Shown here: positions 43,028 to 51,919 of the stretch, piece by piece
Layout: the number at the start of each line of letters is the position of its first letter
Position numbering within the stretch: the stretch's first letter is position 1
Origin: Hyphomicrobiales bacterium
GTDB taxonomy: Bacteria; Pseudomonadota; Alphaproteobacteria; Rhizobiales; JACESI01
DNA length: 64,000 nucleotides
Reading direction: 5' to 3'
Assembly (NCBI GenBank): GCA_039973685.1
Contig: JBDWKL010000043.1
Span: 1-64,000 of the forward strand
Position numbers and translations under genes: made by a program
Notes under the pieces: generated by a model
The model's database searches: none
Told to the model about the DNA's origin: nothing
What the model saw: the letters and a program-made list of their open reading frames with translations, nothing else

Positions 43028-43428
43028 GCGCCTTAGACCCTGTTATAGCCCCTTTTGGGCTTTTGTTATTTAAACAGCATCTCACGGGGTATTAAAAAAA
43101 CCGCTAAAATGAACAGCGCTTAAGCTCGTTAAATCGAAAAAATCGCGAAAAATGCGGTTTATTTCATGCTTTCATTCAACATGGTTGCTAATCCCTTAAC
43201 AAAAAATCGACCACGGAAAACCCTAAATTCAAAATAATAATCAATTATATCAACGGCTTAATTCAACAGCCCAATATTTACTCGCACAATTTCAAACAAT
43301 TACAATTTTATTCAAATTTGTAGACAGTTTACCTCAAAACCAACCACCAATCTCCATTTGATCTTGAAACACTAGCGCTATGGTCAGTTCAACGCTGTGG
43401 GAAAAAAGCGATCTTTGGGGAATTTAAA
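43028..43428. other. 401-base gene-free, AT-rich divergent promoter region
   Basis: No gene or clear RNA structure is seen between the DivJ-like kinase (minus) and the DUF5330 gene (plus). The stretch is AT-rich with several A-runs and must carry both promoters. I see no full CtrA consensus in it. Confidence 0.5.
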
Positions 43429-43749
43429 ATGATCATGTTCTTAATCAGAACCGTATTTTGGGTAAGTTTAATTGTGCTGATATTGCCGATTGATAAATCC
43501 AAAACAGACGCAACTGTTACACAAGTCGTTTCGACTGCTGGTGCAATTGAAATTGCCAGTGGAGCGATTTCTGACCTTGCAAGTTTTTGTGGCCGCAACC
43601 CAGAGACTTGCGAAAAAGGCCGTGACTTCGCCAATGCGTTCGGTGTGAAGGCTGTATATGCATCAGGTTTGCTTTACAAATTTCTCGATGAACAATTTGC
43701 GGAGAAATCAGTAGAAGCAGCAGCAGTATCAAAAAACCAAACCTCTTAG
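43429..43749 (+). CDS. DUF5330 family protein
   Basis: This 106-residue protein starts with one hydrophobic helix (MIMFLIRTVFWVSLIVLILP), which is a signal anchor. A short conserved domain with two cysteines follows (LASFCGRNPETCEKGRDFAN). This matches DUF5330, an alphaproteobacterial family without known function. The two cysteines, about seven residues apart, could form a periplasmic disulphide. The gene is followed by sufE after 108 bases. Confidence 0.85.
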   Translation: MIMFLIRTVFWVSLIVLILPIDKSKTDATVTQVVSTAGAIEIASGAISDLASFCGRNPETCEKGRDFANAFGVKAVYASGLLYKFLDEQFAEKSVEAAAVSKNQTS

Positions 43750-43857
43750 AGAACTTAAAGGTCTTTGGAAGCAATTCTGCCTCTCGTGAGGTTGTGCTTG
43801 GCAACGCTGCATGATAGCCGAGAGTGTGCATTCTAAAACGAGCTGGATACGCCTCTT

Positions 43858-44274
43858 ATGGACTTAGAAACGATCTTAGATAACTTTGAGTTTCTCGATG
43901 ATTGGGAAGACAAGTATCGCTATGTCATTGAACTAGGGCGCACGATGCCTGAGTTTCCAGCAGAACATCAAACAGCCGAACATAAGATAGAAGGATGTGT
44001 TAGCCAGGTTTGGCTGATCAAAACCATATCCGATGCCCCAAGTGATCCCAGCATCACCTATCAAGGAGATAGCGACGCCCATATTGTGAAGGGGCTGGTT
44101 GCAATCGTTCTCGCTGCATTATCTGGTAAAAGAGCGAGTGAAATTAAATCCTTCGATACTGATGCCTTGTTTAAACAAATTGGCCTCAATGAACATTTAA
44201 CCCCACAACGCTCGAATGGCTTGAACTCGATGGTACAGCGGATCAAAGCTGATGCTGCATCCGCATTGGCGTGA
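43858..44274 (+). CDS. sufE: SufE-family cysteine desulfurase acceptor
   Basis: This 138-residue cytoplasmic protein accepts persulfide sulfur from the cysteine desulfurase SufS during Fe-S cluster assembly. The acceptor cysteine is Cys47 in KIEGCVSQVWL, and LVAIVLAALSGK and QRSNGLNSMVQRIK are typical further motifs. No other suf genes are visible nearby. It converges on the DUF6456 gene. Confidence 0.92.
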   Translation: MDLETILDNFEFLDDWEDKYRYVIELGRTMPEFPAEHQTAEHKIEGCVSQVWLIKTISDAPSDPSITYQGDSDAHIVKGLVAIVLAALSGKRASEIKSFDTDALFKQIGLNEHLTPQRSNGLNSMVQRIKADAASALA

Positions 44275-44330
44275 ATGCATTAGCACTCTCGCATTCTTAA
44301 ACACCGACTATTAAAGCTTATCCCCTCAGC

Positions 44331-45029
44331 TCAATTGGTAAGGCCATAATGTACCGCGAGCTGATTGAGCGCTACACCCAAAACCACCTTTGCCGATCGA
44401 ACCGGCCATTGCCGTTCACGTTCAATAAGTTCTAGTCCTTTCAAATAGCAGCAAACATCTAGCAATAAAGTGCCAAGCTCTGGCCCGACGGTGGCCATTG
44501 CTTGCTCGGTCCTTTGCTTTGCAGCAATCGATCCTGTCATGGCACTTGAGGCGGCGTCACGATAGCCACCGCCATCTACTTTCGGGCCAAGCGTCATTCC
44601 AAGTTTTGGGCTCATTCGTGATGCTTCAAAATCTCGCCGAAGACACTCGCCCGCCTCAAACTGTATTTTAGATAGCAAGCGTCCGCCCGACCTGCCGCGA
44701 CGATGATACAACCGAGCCAATGGACTTTCATTTTGGTTGATAGATACTTTTTCGCCAGCATCAATCTCGCCAACAACAACACTTTGGTGTTGTCGTTGAT
44801 AGGCGATGCCTTCATCGCACCGTCCCCGTTTCAAAAAATTCACCCCCTCTTTGGTAATAGAATAACCATGAGGTGGCTTTTTCTCGATCAATGCGTTGGC
44901 AAACAATTTATCCAGCAACACTTCGTCTTGTTTTAGTGCCTCGGCAACACCGCTATTCACACCCACACTCTTGGATGAACCAGCGATTAAACGTAATAAT
45001 TTGATGGACCGTTTTTCAAGATCGCTCAT
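44331..45029 (-). CDS. DUF6456 domain protein
   Basis: This 232-residue protein starts MSDLEKRSIKLLRLIAGSS, where its ATG overlaps the stop of the upstream gene by four bases; that overlap decides the start over a longer frame opening at 45107. The N-terminal half looks like a winged-helix domain (EALKQDEVLLDKLFANALI, GYSITKEGVNFLKRG). The C-terminal DUF6456 part ends AKVVLGVALNQLAVHYGL. The family is alphaproteobacterial and likely DNA-binding. It is coupled to the DnaA-like regulator gene, so the two may act together. Confidence 0.82.
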   Translation of the reverse strand: MSDLEKRSIKLLRLIAGSSKSVGVNSGVAEALKQDEVLLDKLFANALIEKKPPHGYSITKEGVNFLKRGRCDEGIAYQRQHQSVVVGEIDAGEKVSINQNESPLARLYHRRGRSGGRLLSKIQFEAGECLRRDFEASRMSPKLGMTLGPKVDGGGYRDAASSAMTGSIAAKQRTEQAMATVGPELGTLLLDVCCYLKGLELIERERQWPVRSAKVVLGVALNQLAVHYGLTN

Positions 45030-45433
45030 TTTTCTACCCCCGATGCTATACCAACGGTGCGGTGATGCGCGATTTGCAACCACTCTTCGACTGCTCGTTC
45101 CAAACAATTGATCAAAAAATCAACTTGCTCGTCATCTCTTCTATCTTCGATTAAACGACAAGCGTGACCAACGGTCGTTCTATCCCGTTGAAAGACTCTC
45201 CCGACTTCTCCAAGGTTTAGTCCAAGACGCACATGAGCGATGTACATTGCTATCTGCCGCGCAAACGCAATATCAGCTTGCTTTCTTGTTCTTGATTCCA
45301 AATCGCAAGACCGGATACCAAATGCCTTGGCGGTAGAGTACTTTATGAAATCACAAGTGCCTCTGCCCTTTGCGTAAAACAAATTAAATGGCTCAACATC
45401 AACTAATTCTACGATACTTTGATCATGCCGCAT
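45026..45433 (-). CDS. DnaA domain-IV-like helix-turn-helix protein
   Basis: This 135-residue protein contains only the C-terminal DNA-binding fold of DnaA (Bac_DnaA_C). ADIAFARQIAMYIAHVRLGL corresponds to the first helices, and VGRVFQRDRTTVGHACRLIE to the DnaA-box recognition helix. It lacks the AAA+ ATPase, so it is a regulator and not an initiator. Its stop overlaps the DUF6456 start. The gene follows an AT-rich promoter (45434-45586) with repeated motifs just downstream of mucR on the same strand. Confidence 0.85.
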   Translation of the reverse strand: MRHDQSIVELVDVEPFNLFYAKGRGTCDFIKYSTAKAFGIRSCDLESRTRKQADIAFARQIAMYIAHVRLGLNLGEVGRVFQRDRTTVGHACRLIEDRRDDEQVDFLINCLERAVEEWLQIAHHRTVGIASGVEK

Positions 45434-45451
45434 ATTATTTTCCCCAAATTA

Positions 45452-45481
45452 ATGCATCATTTTTATTTTTTATTGATGCAT
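45452..45481. promoter_or_regulatory. 8-base inverted repeat upstream of the DnaA-like gene
   Basis: ATGCATCA (45452-45459) and TGATGCAT (45474-45481) are a perfect inverted repeat with a T-rich 14-base spacer. It lies 19-48 bases upstream of the start codon of the DnaA-like gene. It is a good candidate operator; the binding protein is unknown. Confidence 0.45.
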
Positions 45482-45600
45482 GGGGAGTATTTTAAATTTT
45501 ATCACCAATTTTAGGTTTACGACAAATAAATGATCATTTTTATTTTAAAAATCTTATAACTTTTTATAAATAAATTTGACGATCGATCATTTTCGTTTTT
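45456..45600. repeat. Repeated ATCATTTTTATTTT motifs in an AT-rich patch
   Basis: The 14-base sequence ATCATTTTTATTTT occurs exactly at 45456-45469 and 45533-45546. A variant, ATCATTTTCGTTTT, is at 45586-45599 and overlaps the mucR stop. The whole stretch is far more AT-rich than its surroundings, which is the kind of DNA that MucR/Ros proteins bind in an H-NS-like way. Confidence 0.5.
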
Positions 45601-46018
45601 GGCCTAATCCCATTTTCATCGCGAGCTTTGATCGTTCGGCGGCATAATTTGGCGCCACCATTGGATAGTCGGACGGAAGTTGCCATTTCAACCGATATTC
45701 TTCAGGAGATAGATTGTATTTTGACCGCAAGTGTCGTTTTAACGACTTGAATTTCTGCCCATCTTCCAAACAAATCAAATAGTCTGGCTTGATTGATCGC
45801 TTTTTAGATACCGCAGGTTTCTGCGGTTCCTGCATCGTATCTATTTTAGGTCCAGAAATAGCGACAAGTGTAGAGTGTATTTGGCTTATTAAGCTTGGCA
45901 GATCTTCAACTGTAACAGAGTTATTTGTTACATAAGAACAAATAATATCCGATGTAAGATCAACAATATCGTTATTTTGATTAGGTTTGAATACCTCTTT
46001 TTCATCCAAATTATTCAA
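45587..46018 (-). CDS. mucR: MucR/Ros-family transcriptional regulator
   Basis: This 143-residue zinc-finger regulator is identified by YLICLEDGQKFKSLKRHL followed by NLSPEEYRLKWQLPSDYPMV and APNYAAERSKLAMKMGLGQ. As in MucR proteins generally, Asp stands near where Ros has the second zinc Cys. The N-terminal oligomerisation region (VDLTSDIICSYVTNNSVTVE) is present. The start is a TTG at 46018, with AGGGA about seven bases upstream; no in-frame ATG lies near. MucR silences AT-rich genes in rhizobia and Brucella and usually represses itself. Confidence 0.9.
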   Translation of the reverse strand: MNNLDEKEVFKPNQNNDIVDLTSDIICSYVTNNSVTVEDLPSLISQIHSTLVAISGPKIDTMQEPQKPAVSKKRSIKPDYLICLEDGQKFKSLKRHLRSKYNLSPEEYRLKWQLPSDYPMVAPNYAAERSKLAMKMGLGQKRK

Positions 46019-46163
46019 AGTATATCCCTAGCCAGATTCTTGTATTTATATTTGATGTTTTTATTGAGCAAAGAATATGAATCAAACGCTCAACCATTTC
46101 AAATATACATATAAGTCCGGATAAATCTACCTAGAGTTGTAATAAATTTTACTCAATTCTAGT

Positions 46164-47852
46164 TTACCACGTAAAGTAGACCAACAAATTCAGGCCGAGT
46201 AATACCGTCGTCCAAAAAGCCATCACGCCTGTAGACCACGTCTCAGAAAAGACACCTTTGGGTCCGTGTAATTTTAGGATCAAGTTCACAGCAGACTTAG
46301 AAACCCCAGTGCATAAACTCACGAGGGAGGCCCACAAACCAGCCGTCACGCCGTCAAAAATACGGGCTACTGCTTTACCAAAGCTGCGATAGAACCAATC
46401 AAAGTCTAGCGTAATTGTAAGTGTCCGCTTCAACATTGGTAAAAGCACAAAGAAGGCAAGGCCAGAGAACAGCAAGAGCTGAAGTTGGAAGACGATGTGC
46501 GCACCTGTGTAAGGGACATAATCAACTTGGTGCGGCAACAAGCTATAAAGCATATCAGGGAACACACCGATCAAAATACAGGCGGCAGAAAGCAGCACCA
46601 TTGACCACAGCATGGTCTTCGGTGGCTCACTTGGGCGCATGCCACTGTCTTTTTGGAAGAACACAAACCAAGGGAATTTAATACCCGCATGAAGGAACAC
46701 ACCAGCAGAAGCGGCAGCAAGTAAATACCAGACAAAGCCTAAGTGTGCGTCTGCTGCGCCCTGAGAGATGACTGACTTGGCAACAAAGCCAGAAGTAAAC
46801 GGGAAGGCCGAGATCGCTAAGGCGCCGATTGTACCGCAGATCATGGTAATCGGCATGGTGCGGAACAATCCGCCCAAGTCCGTACACTTGTGCTTACCGG
46901 TTTGGTAGAGGACCGCACCAGCGGACATCAATAACAACGCCTTATAGATAATGTGGACGAAAGCGTGAGCGGCGGCACCATTGAGCGACATTTCGCTACC
47001 GATACCGATACCAACAATCATAAAGCCAACTTGGTTGATGATTGAATAGGCCAAAATGCGGCGCATATCGTTTTCTAAGATCGCATAGACGATGCCGTAG
47101 AAGACCATATAGAGGCCGATATAGATCAAGATTTCTGTGCCTGGGAAAGTCCGCATCAACACGTAGACTGCCGTCTTCGTGGTGAAAGCTGAAAGGAAAA
47201 CGGTGCCAGACCAAGAAGCTTCGGGATAAGCGTCAGGTAGCCATGCAGAAAATGGCGGTGCACCTGCGTTGATTAAGAAGCCACCGAGGATCAACCAACG
47301 TGACCAAGAGTTTGCTTCCATCACGTCAAAGGCAATGGAGCCTGTCGTCGCAACTTCTCCTGCAATGCCTGCCATAAGCAGAACGCCACCTAAGAAGTGC
47401 ACAACCGCATAGCGTTGCCCTGCCGCTTTCGCCCCTGCCCCACCGGACCAGACCACTATTGTGGAGGCGATTGCCATGATTTCCCAGAAGATGAAGACGG
47501 TAATCAAGTCACCTGCAAAGACCACACTAATGGCCGACCCTGCATAAACGAAGGCTGCTGAAAGCTCGCGCGTTTTAGATTGACTGATGGCGTATAAACC
47601 ACCGGCTGCTGCCATGAGCGAAAAGACTGTAGCAAACAGGCGTGATAATTCATCTGCCCGAACAAGCACCAGTTCGTAACCGAGATAGCTCGCCTTTACG
47701 ACATTTCCATCTGGCAAAGACCAAACACTGACTAAGACCAACAGCGGGCCAAGCACCAAGGCAATGCTACGCCACGTATCTTTAAGCAGCGGAAGCAGCA
47801 GACCTATGAGAATGAGGATGAGACCAGGTGGAAGGAGTGTATCACTCATCAT
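46164..47852 (-). CDS. Mrp/Mbh antiporter large subunit (NuoL/M/N-like), copy 3
   Basis: This 562-residue polytopic protein has about 14-16 helices of the proton-conducting transporter family. FIFWEIMAIASTIVVWSG carries the conserved Glu of helix 5. The helix-7 region reads INAGAPPFSAWLPDAYPEA, with Asn where the other copies have Lys, then FTTKTAVYVLMRTFPG. This sub-type is known as an extra D-like subunit in split Mrp operons. A C-terminal extension with an amphipathic helix (about 470-520) is reminiscent of NuoL. It is the last gene of the operon and overlaps the small upstream gene by 11 bases. Confidence 0.85.
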   Translation of the reverse strand: MMSDTLLPPGLILILIGLLLPLLKDTWRSIALVLGPLLVLVSVWSLPDGNVVKASYLGYELVLVRADELSRLFATVFSLMAAAGGLYAISQSKTRELSAAFVYAGSAISVVFAGDLITVFIFWEIMAIASTIVVWSGGAGAKAAGQRYAVVHFLGGVLLMAGIAGEVATTGSIAFDVMEANSWSRWLILGGFLINAGAPPFSAWLPDAYPEASWSGTVFLSAFTTKTAVYVLMRTFPGTEILIYIGLYMVFYGIVYAILENDMRRILAYSIINQVGFMIVGIGIGSEMSLNGAAAHAFVHIIYKALLLMSAGAVLYQTGKHKCTDLGGLFRTMPITMICGTIGALAISAFPFTSGFVAKSVISQGAADAHLGFVWYLLAAASAGVFLHAGIKFPWFVFFQKDSGMRPSEPPKTMLWSMVLLSAACILIGVFPDMLYSLLPHQVDYVPYTGAHIVFQLQLLLFSGLAFFVLLPMLKRTLTITLDFDWFYRSFGKAVARIFDGVTAGLWASLVSLCTGVSKSAVNLILKLHGPKGVFSETWSTGVMAFWTTVLLGLNLLVYFTW

Positions 47853-48099
47853 AATATGTATCCGGACGTTTCAGGATCAAGCCAACCAGCTTAGATCCTA
47901 CCACTAGAACAACGCAGCTTATAAAGCCGTACCACGCGCCAAAACCAAAGGTTCCATCAAGGCCAAAATAGCTGTGATGATGAACAAGAAAATCGCCAAG
48001 CACCAAGAGTGCCAAGATGATGATGGACCAAATCCATATCAATCGGATTGTTCTTGGACGCACAAGCCAGTGGTCGCTATCTGGTTTTTGTTCACTCAT
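47842..48099 (-). CDS. Small two-helix membrane protein in the antiporter operon
   Basis: This 85-residue protein is not recognised. It has two predicted transmembrane helices (about 22-42 and 55-76), a basic N-terminus (HWLVRPRTIRLIW) and an acidic tail (KRPDTYYDE). It sits between the second and third large subunit genes. The stop overlaps the next ATG, and its own ATG at 48099 lies two bases past the previous stop, so it is translationally tied to the complex. Its role as a structural subunit is inferred only from position. Confidence 0.75.
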   Translation of the reverse strand: MSEQKPDSDHWLVRPRTIRLIWIWSIIILALLVLGDFLVHHHSYFGLDGTFGFGAWYGFISCVVLVVGSKLVGLILKRPDTYYDE

Positions 48100-48100
48100 A

Positions 48101-49558
48101 TCAAAGCCCAACCATTTTGGATGCTAGGTCAAAGGCAACGCCTGGGAACAAGAACAGAAGTATTGTCCCGATCGCCGTTGCGGAGATTGCGATTAAAATG
48201 CCAAGAGGTGCCTCGCCGTGGTCCCCTTCAACGTCCGGCTTCATCAAGAAAGCACGGTACAAAATTGGCAGGAAGTAACCAGCGTTCAACATGGTGGAAA
48301 CCACGATTACGCCAACAGCAAACCACTGCCCTGTCGAAACAGCGCCTGAAAGCATAAACCACTTGCCAAGGAAGCCAGCGGTTGGCGGCAGGCCGATCAT
48401 AGAAAGCGCGCCTACAGCAAAGGCTGCCATGGTAATTGGCATCTTCCAACCAATGCCATTTAGTTGGCTCACCTCTGTTTTATGAGCAGCGGTGTAAATT
48501 GAACCAGCTGCAAAGAAGAGTGTAATCTTAGAGACTGCGTGCGCTGCAATGTGCATGGCCGCACCAATCATCGAGATCGGCGCTAAGATGGCCGCAGCAA
48601 GCACCACATAGGAGAGCTGACTAACCGTTGAATAGGCAAGTCGTTTTTTGATGTTGTCCTGACGGATAGCAACCAATGATGCGGCAACAACAGTAAAGCC
48701 TGCTGCATAGAGCAACCAGTCGCCTGCCCCTGTCTCTTTTAAAAGATCAATGCCGAAGACATAGACGATCACTTTAACAACGGTGAACACGCCAGCTTTC
48801 ACAACCGCCACAGCATGGAGCAAGGCGGATACAGGCGTTGGTGCGACCATTGCGGCTGGAAGCCAGAAATGGAACGGCATGAGGGCCGCCTTACCAATGC
48901 CGAACATGAAGAGCAGCATGAGGACCAGAAGCACGCCAGATGAAGCTTTGCCGTCTAAGATGCCACCAACAGTGAAGTCCATTGTTCCAGCAAGGAAGCC
49001 AGTCCAGATGATTGCAGGCAGGAGCAACAACATTGATGTGCCAAGCAGGATCAAAAGGTAGAGGCGTCCGCCCTTCTTCGCATCATCATTGCCCTTATGT
49101 GTCACCAGCGGATAAGTCGCGAGTGTCAAAATTTCGTAGAACAAGAACAGCGTAAAGAGGTTTGCAGAAAACGCGATGCCCATGACACCGAAAATAGAAA
49201 CCGCAAAACAGATATAAAACTGTGTTTGGCGAGGCTCGTTATTGCCACGCATATAGCCGATTGAATAGATCGAATTGATGATCCACAAAATCGAAGCAAT
49301 CAGCGCGAACAACATGCCCAATGGTTCAACATTAAAGGCGATATCAAGGCCCGGTAGAACTTGGAACGGTCCAACAGCTGGCACTTGTCCGCCTTGGAAA
49401 TAATCATAAACGTTGATCACTTCAAACAGCAGGACAATGGCTGTAACAATTGTGATGCCTTCGCGCATGTTTGGGTAACGCGAGAAAACAAGGATACCGA
49501 CAGCGGCCAATAAAGGCAGCAAGATCGTAAAGAGTAAAAGGCTATCCATCGTCATCAT
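48101..49558 (-). CDS. Mrp antiporter D-like subunit, copy 2
   Basis: This 485-residue polytopic proton-channel subunit has Glu in LFLFYEILTLATYPLV and Lys in GKAALMPFHFWLPAAMVAPT, the two charged residues used for proton transfer in MrpD and NuoM/N. LHAVAVVKAGVFTVVKVIVY supplies the downstream Lys of the next helix. The start overlaps the stop of copy 1 by four bases. The antiporter exchanges Na+ (or K+) for protons across the inner membrane. Confidence 0.9.
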   Translation of the reverse strand: MMTMDSLLLFTILLPLLAAVGILVFSRYPNMREGITIVTAIVLLFEVINVYDYFQGGQVPAVGPFQVLPGLDIAFNVEPLGMLFALIASILWIINSIYSIGYMRGNNEPRQTQFYICFAVSIFGVMGIAFSANLFTLFLFYEILTLATYPLVTHKGNDDAKKGGRLYLLILLGTSMLLLLPAIIWTGFLAGTMDFTVGGILDGKASSGVLLVLMLLFMFGIGKAALMPFHFWLPAAMVAPTPVSALLHAVAVVKAGVFTVVKVIVYVFGIDLLKETGAGDWLLYAAGFTVVAASLVAIRQDNIKKRLAYSTVSQLSYVVLAAAILAPISMIGAAMHIAAHAVSKITLFFAAGSIYTAAHKTEVSQLNGIGWKMPITMAAFAVGALSMIGLPPTAGFLGKWFMLSGAVSTGQWFAVGVIVVSTMLNAGYFLPILYRAFLMKPDVEGDHGEAPLGILIAISATAIGTILLFLFPGVAFDLASKMVGL

Positions 49559-51084
49559 TGGGCAGCCCCTCCCATGCCAGAAAGAAACACATCAGCAGCC
49601 TTTGCAGCCGTTTCTGCGGTGTATTCCGCATCAATACCGAAGTAGAAACAAGCAATCACGAGCAAGACCATTGGAACCAACATCATGAATGGTGGCTCCT
49701 GAGTGGTCATAACGCGCGCGCTTGGCTCTCTGAAATAGGCAACTTCAACAACCCGACCGACATAGACCACAGCCAAGAGCGATGAGCCCATAATGGCAAA
49801 GGCAAGCCAGCCTTGTCCTGATTCAAAGGATGCAAGCGCCAAGTACCATTTGGATACGAAGCCAACAGTGCCAGGGACACCAATGAGGCTGAGACCAGCA
49901 AGGACAAACAGCGCCATCGTAATTGGCATTTTGCGACCGATACCCGCCATATCATCAAGCTTCACGGAACCAAGCCGCAACATAATCGCGCCGGTGCACA
50001 TGAAGAGCGCACCCTTCATAACCGCGTGGTTCAACAGGTGAACCAAACCGCCTGTGAGACCAAGCTTAGAGCCGAATGAAACGCCAAGGGTTATATAACC
50101 AATTTGCGCAACAGACGAGAATGCCAACATGCGTTCAACGTTCTTTTGCGTACAGGCCACGAAGGACGCGATGAACATGGCAAGAAGCGACAAGCCAACG
50201 ATGATAGAAACGGACGGTGAACTGCCAAAATCTACAACCGGAGCATAGATTGAATAAGCGAAGCGGACCAACAAATAGATCGCGACTTTTGTTGCTGTCG
50301 ATGCCAAGAACACAGTCGCCATGGACGGTGCATAAGCATAGGCATTTGGTAGCCACTTATGAAGTGGGAAGAGCGCAATCTTGAGGCTAAGGCCAACAGT
50401 AATGAAGGCAAGGGCTGCAAAGACTGGTCTTGTCTCTTCAACGTCTTTCAGCCGCTCTGCCATATCAGCAAAGTTCAAAGTGCCTGTCATCGCAAACAAG
50501 ATACCAACGCCAATCACATAGAGCGTTGCACCAATCGTGCCCATAACGAGATACTGGTAAGCAGCAATCAGAGCACGGCGGTCACGACCCATTGCAATCA
50601 TTGCGTAGGTTGAAAGAGATGACACTTCAAGAAACACGAAGGCGTTGAAAGCGTCGCCTGTGACGGCGATGCCGAGAAGACCGCAAAGGCACAACAAATA
50701 CATGGTGTAAAACCACGGTCTGTTATGATCTGCAATATCTTCTTCTACGACACGCTTTGCGTATAAAAGCGCGAAGGTTGCCATGACGGAAACGATAAGA
50801 AGAACGAAGGCATTGGCCACATCAACACGGTATTCAATACCGTATGGTGGTTCCCAACCGCCGAGGGCATAAGAGATAACGCCCGCCTTATAAACTTCAT
50901 GCAGAAGCAGGCCTGCAAGGACTGGCATGATAAGGCTGATAACAAGAGAAATGAACCAAGCCAAATTGCTGCTGCGTGTCATCGCAACGACGGCTGCGCC
51001 AATCATTGGGACTGCAACAAGTAGAATTGGCAAATGTTCCATCACAGAAAAAGCCGCTGTTGCGTGGGATGCGTCGGCACTCAT
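49555..51084 (-). CDS. Mrp antiporter D-like subunit, copy 1
   Basis: This 509-residue polytopic subunit of the same family has FVFLEVSSLSTYAMIAMG (helix-5 Glu) and KIALFPLHKWLPNAYAYAPS (helix-7 Lys). FLASTATKVAIYLLVRFAY contains a further conserved Lys. It follows the MnhC gene with a four-base overlap and precedes copy 2 with a four-base overlap. It may correspond to canonical MrpD; exact numbering against MrpA/MrpD needs a tree. Confidence 0.9.
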   Translation of the reverse strand: MSADASHATAAFSVMEHLPILLVAVPMIGAAVVAMTRSSNLAWFISLVISLIMPVLAGLLLHEVYKAGVISYALGGWEPPYGIEYRVDVANAFVLLIVSVMATFALLYAKRVVEEDIADHNRPWFYTMYLLCLCGLLGIAVTGDAFNAFVFLEVSSLSTYAMIAMGRDRRALIAAYQYLVMGTIGATLYVIGVGILFAMTGTLNFADMAERLKDVEETRPVFAALAFITVGLSLKIALFPLHKWLPNAYAYAPSMATVFLASTATKVAIYLLVRFAYSIYAPVVDFGSSPSVSIIVGLSLLAMFIASFVACTQKNVERMLAFSSVAQIGYITLGVSFGSKLGLTGGLVHLLNHAVMKGALFMCTGAIMLRLGSVKLDDMAGIGRKMPITMALFVLAGLSLIGVPGTVGFVSKWYLALASFESGQGWLAFAIMGSSLLAVVYVGRVVEVAYFREPSARVMTTQEPPFMMLVPMVLLVIACFYFGIDAEYTAETAAKAADVFLSGMGGAAQ

Positions 51085-51479
51085 TCGCCACCTCCCATGC
51101 CCTGATGAGCATCTTCTTCATCAGCAATGCCACCCTTGCCGAAGAGGTCATCTTCTTCAATTGTGCCATAGGCTTCATTAATACGAACAACAAGCGCCAG
51201 ACCAAGACCTAGCGTTGCAACACCCACCACGATCGCAGTTAGGATCAAGACGTGCGGCAATGGGTTTGAATAAACTTCATAGCCTTCACCGATAATCGGC
51301 GGTGTTCCGCCAAGAATTTTACCGGGTGACAGATAGAGCAAATAAACCGAGGTTTGGAACAGGCCAAGACCGATCAGCTTCTTCACCATATTGCCTCTGG
51401 CCACGACGATATAAAGACCGCACGACATCAAGAAGATGGTGATGAAATAGTTATAATTGGTGACGATATCTTCAATCAT
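51081..51479 (-). CDS. mnhC: Mrp antiporter subunit C (NuoK-like)
   Basis: This 132-residue protein has three helices in the NuoK/MnhC pattern, including NYFITIFLMSCGLYIVVARGN and LKLIGLGLFQTSVYLLYLS-like segments (MVKKLIGLGLFQTSVYLLYL). HVLILTAIVVGVATLGLGLAL is the third helix. The C-terminal tail is acidic (EEDDLFGKGGIADEEDA) and longer than in most MnhC proteins. It overlaps the genes on both sides, in the order B-C-D. Confidence 0.92.
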   Translation of the reverse strand: MIEDIVTNYNYFITIFLMSCGLYIVVARGNMVKKLIGLGLFQTSVYLLYLSPGKILGGTPPIIGEGYEVYSNPLPHVLILTAIVVGVATLGLGLALVVRINEAYGTIEEDDLFGKGGIADEEDAHQGMGGGE

Positions 51480-51918
51480 CTTTCAGACGTCCCCGTCCTG
51501 CAAAGGCATAAAAAATTGAGATGATGGTGCCTGCAACTGTTGTGAGCACGCCCACCTCAATCCACAAAACACCGCGCTCTTGCCCGTGGTAATTGTTCTT
51601 TGTTGGGTCGTAGTGACCATCCAAAACATCATAGCCAAGGAAGTTTTCGCCGAGCATCAACGTGATGACACCAACACCAGCATAGATCAAAACGCCAAGC
51701 GGCATCATGATTTCAGCAAGGCGCGGCGTTACGATTTTCTGGGTTGGGTAAAGGCCGAACACCAAGGCATGAAACACGACTGCAGCGCCAATAATCACGC
51801 CAGCTTGGAACCCTCCACCGGGACTAAAGTCACCGTGGAAATGCACGTAAAGCGCAAACATCAACATAAAGGGCAGCATCATCTTTGTGACAATGCGCAG
51901 GATCACATCAAGACGCAT
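51472..51918 (-). CDS. mnhB: Mrp antiporter subunit B
   Basis: This 148-residue membrane protein matches MnhB: VTKMMLPFMLMFALYVHFHG is followed by DFSPGGGFQAGVIIGAAVVFHALVFG in which SPGGGFQ is the signature. About four helices are predicted. It overlaps mnhC by eight bases and follows the MbhDE-type gene with one base between. Confidence 0.94.
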   Translation of the reverse strand: MRLDVILRIVTKMMLPFMLMFALYVHFHGDFSPGGGFQAGVIIGAAVVFHALVFGLYPTQKIVTPRLAEIMMPLGVLIYAGVGVITLMLGENFLGYDVLDGHYDPTKNNYHGQERGVLWIEVGVLTTVAGTIISIFYAFAGRGRLKDD

Positions 51919-51919
51919 C

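Noticed and set aside
43080-43330. Several TTAA sequences as CtrA boxes upstream of the DivJ-like kinase
   Set aside because: None has the seven-base spacing of the consensus; the region is simply AT-rich.
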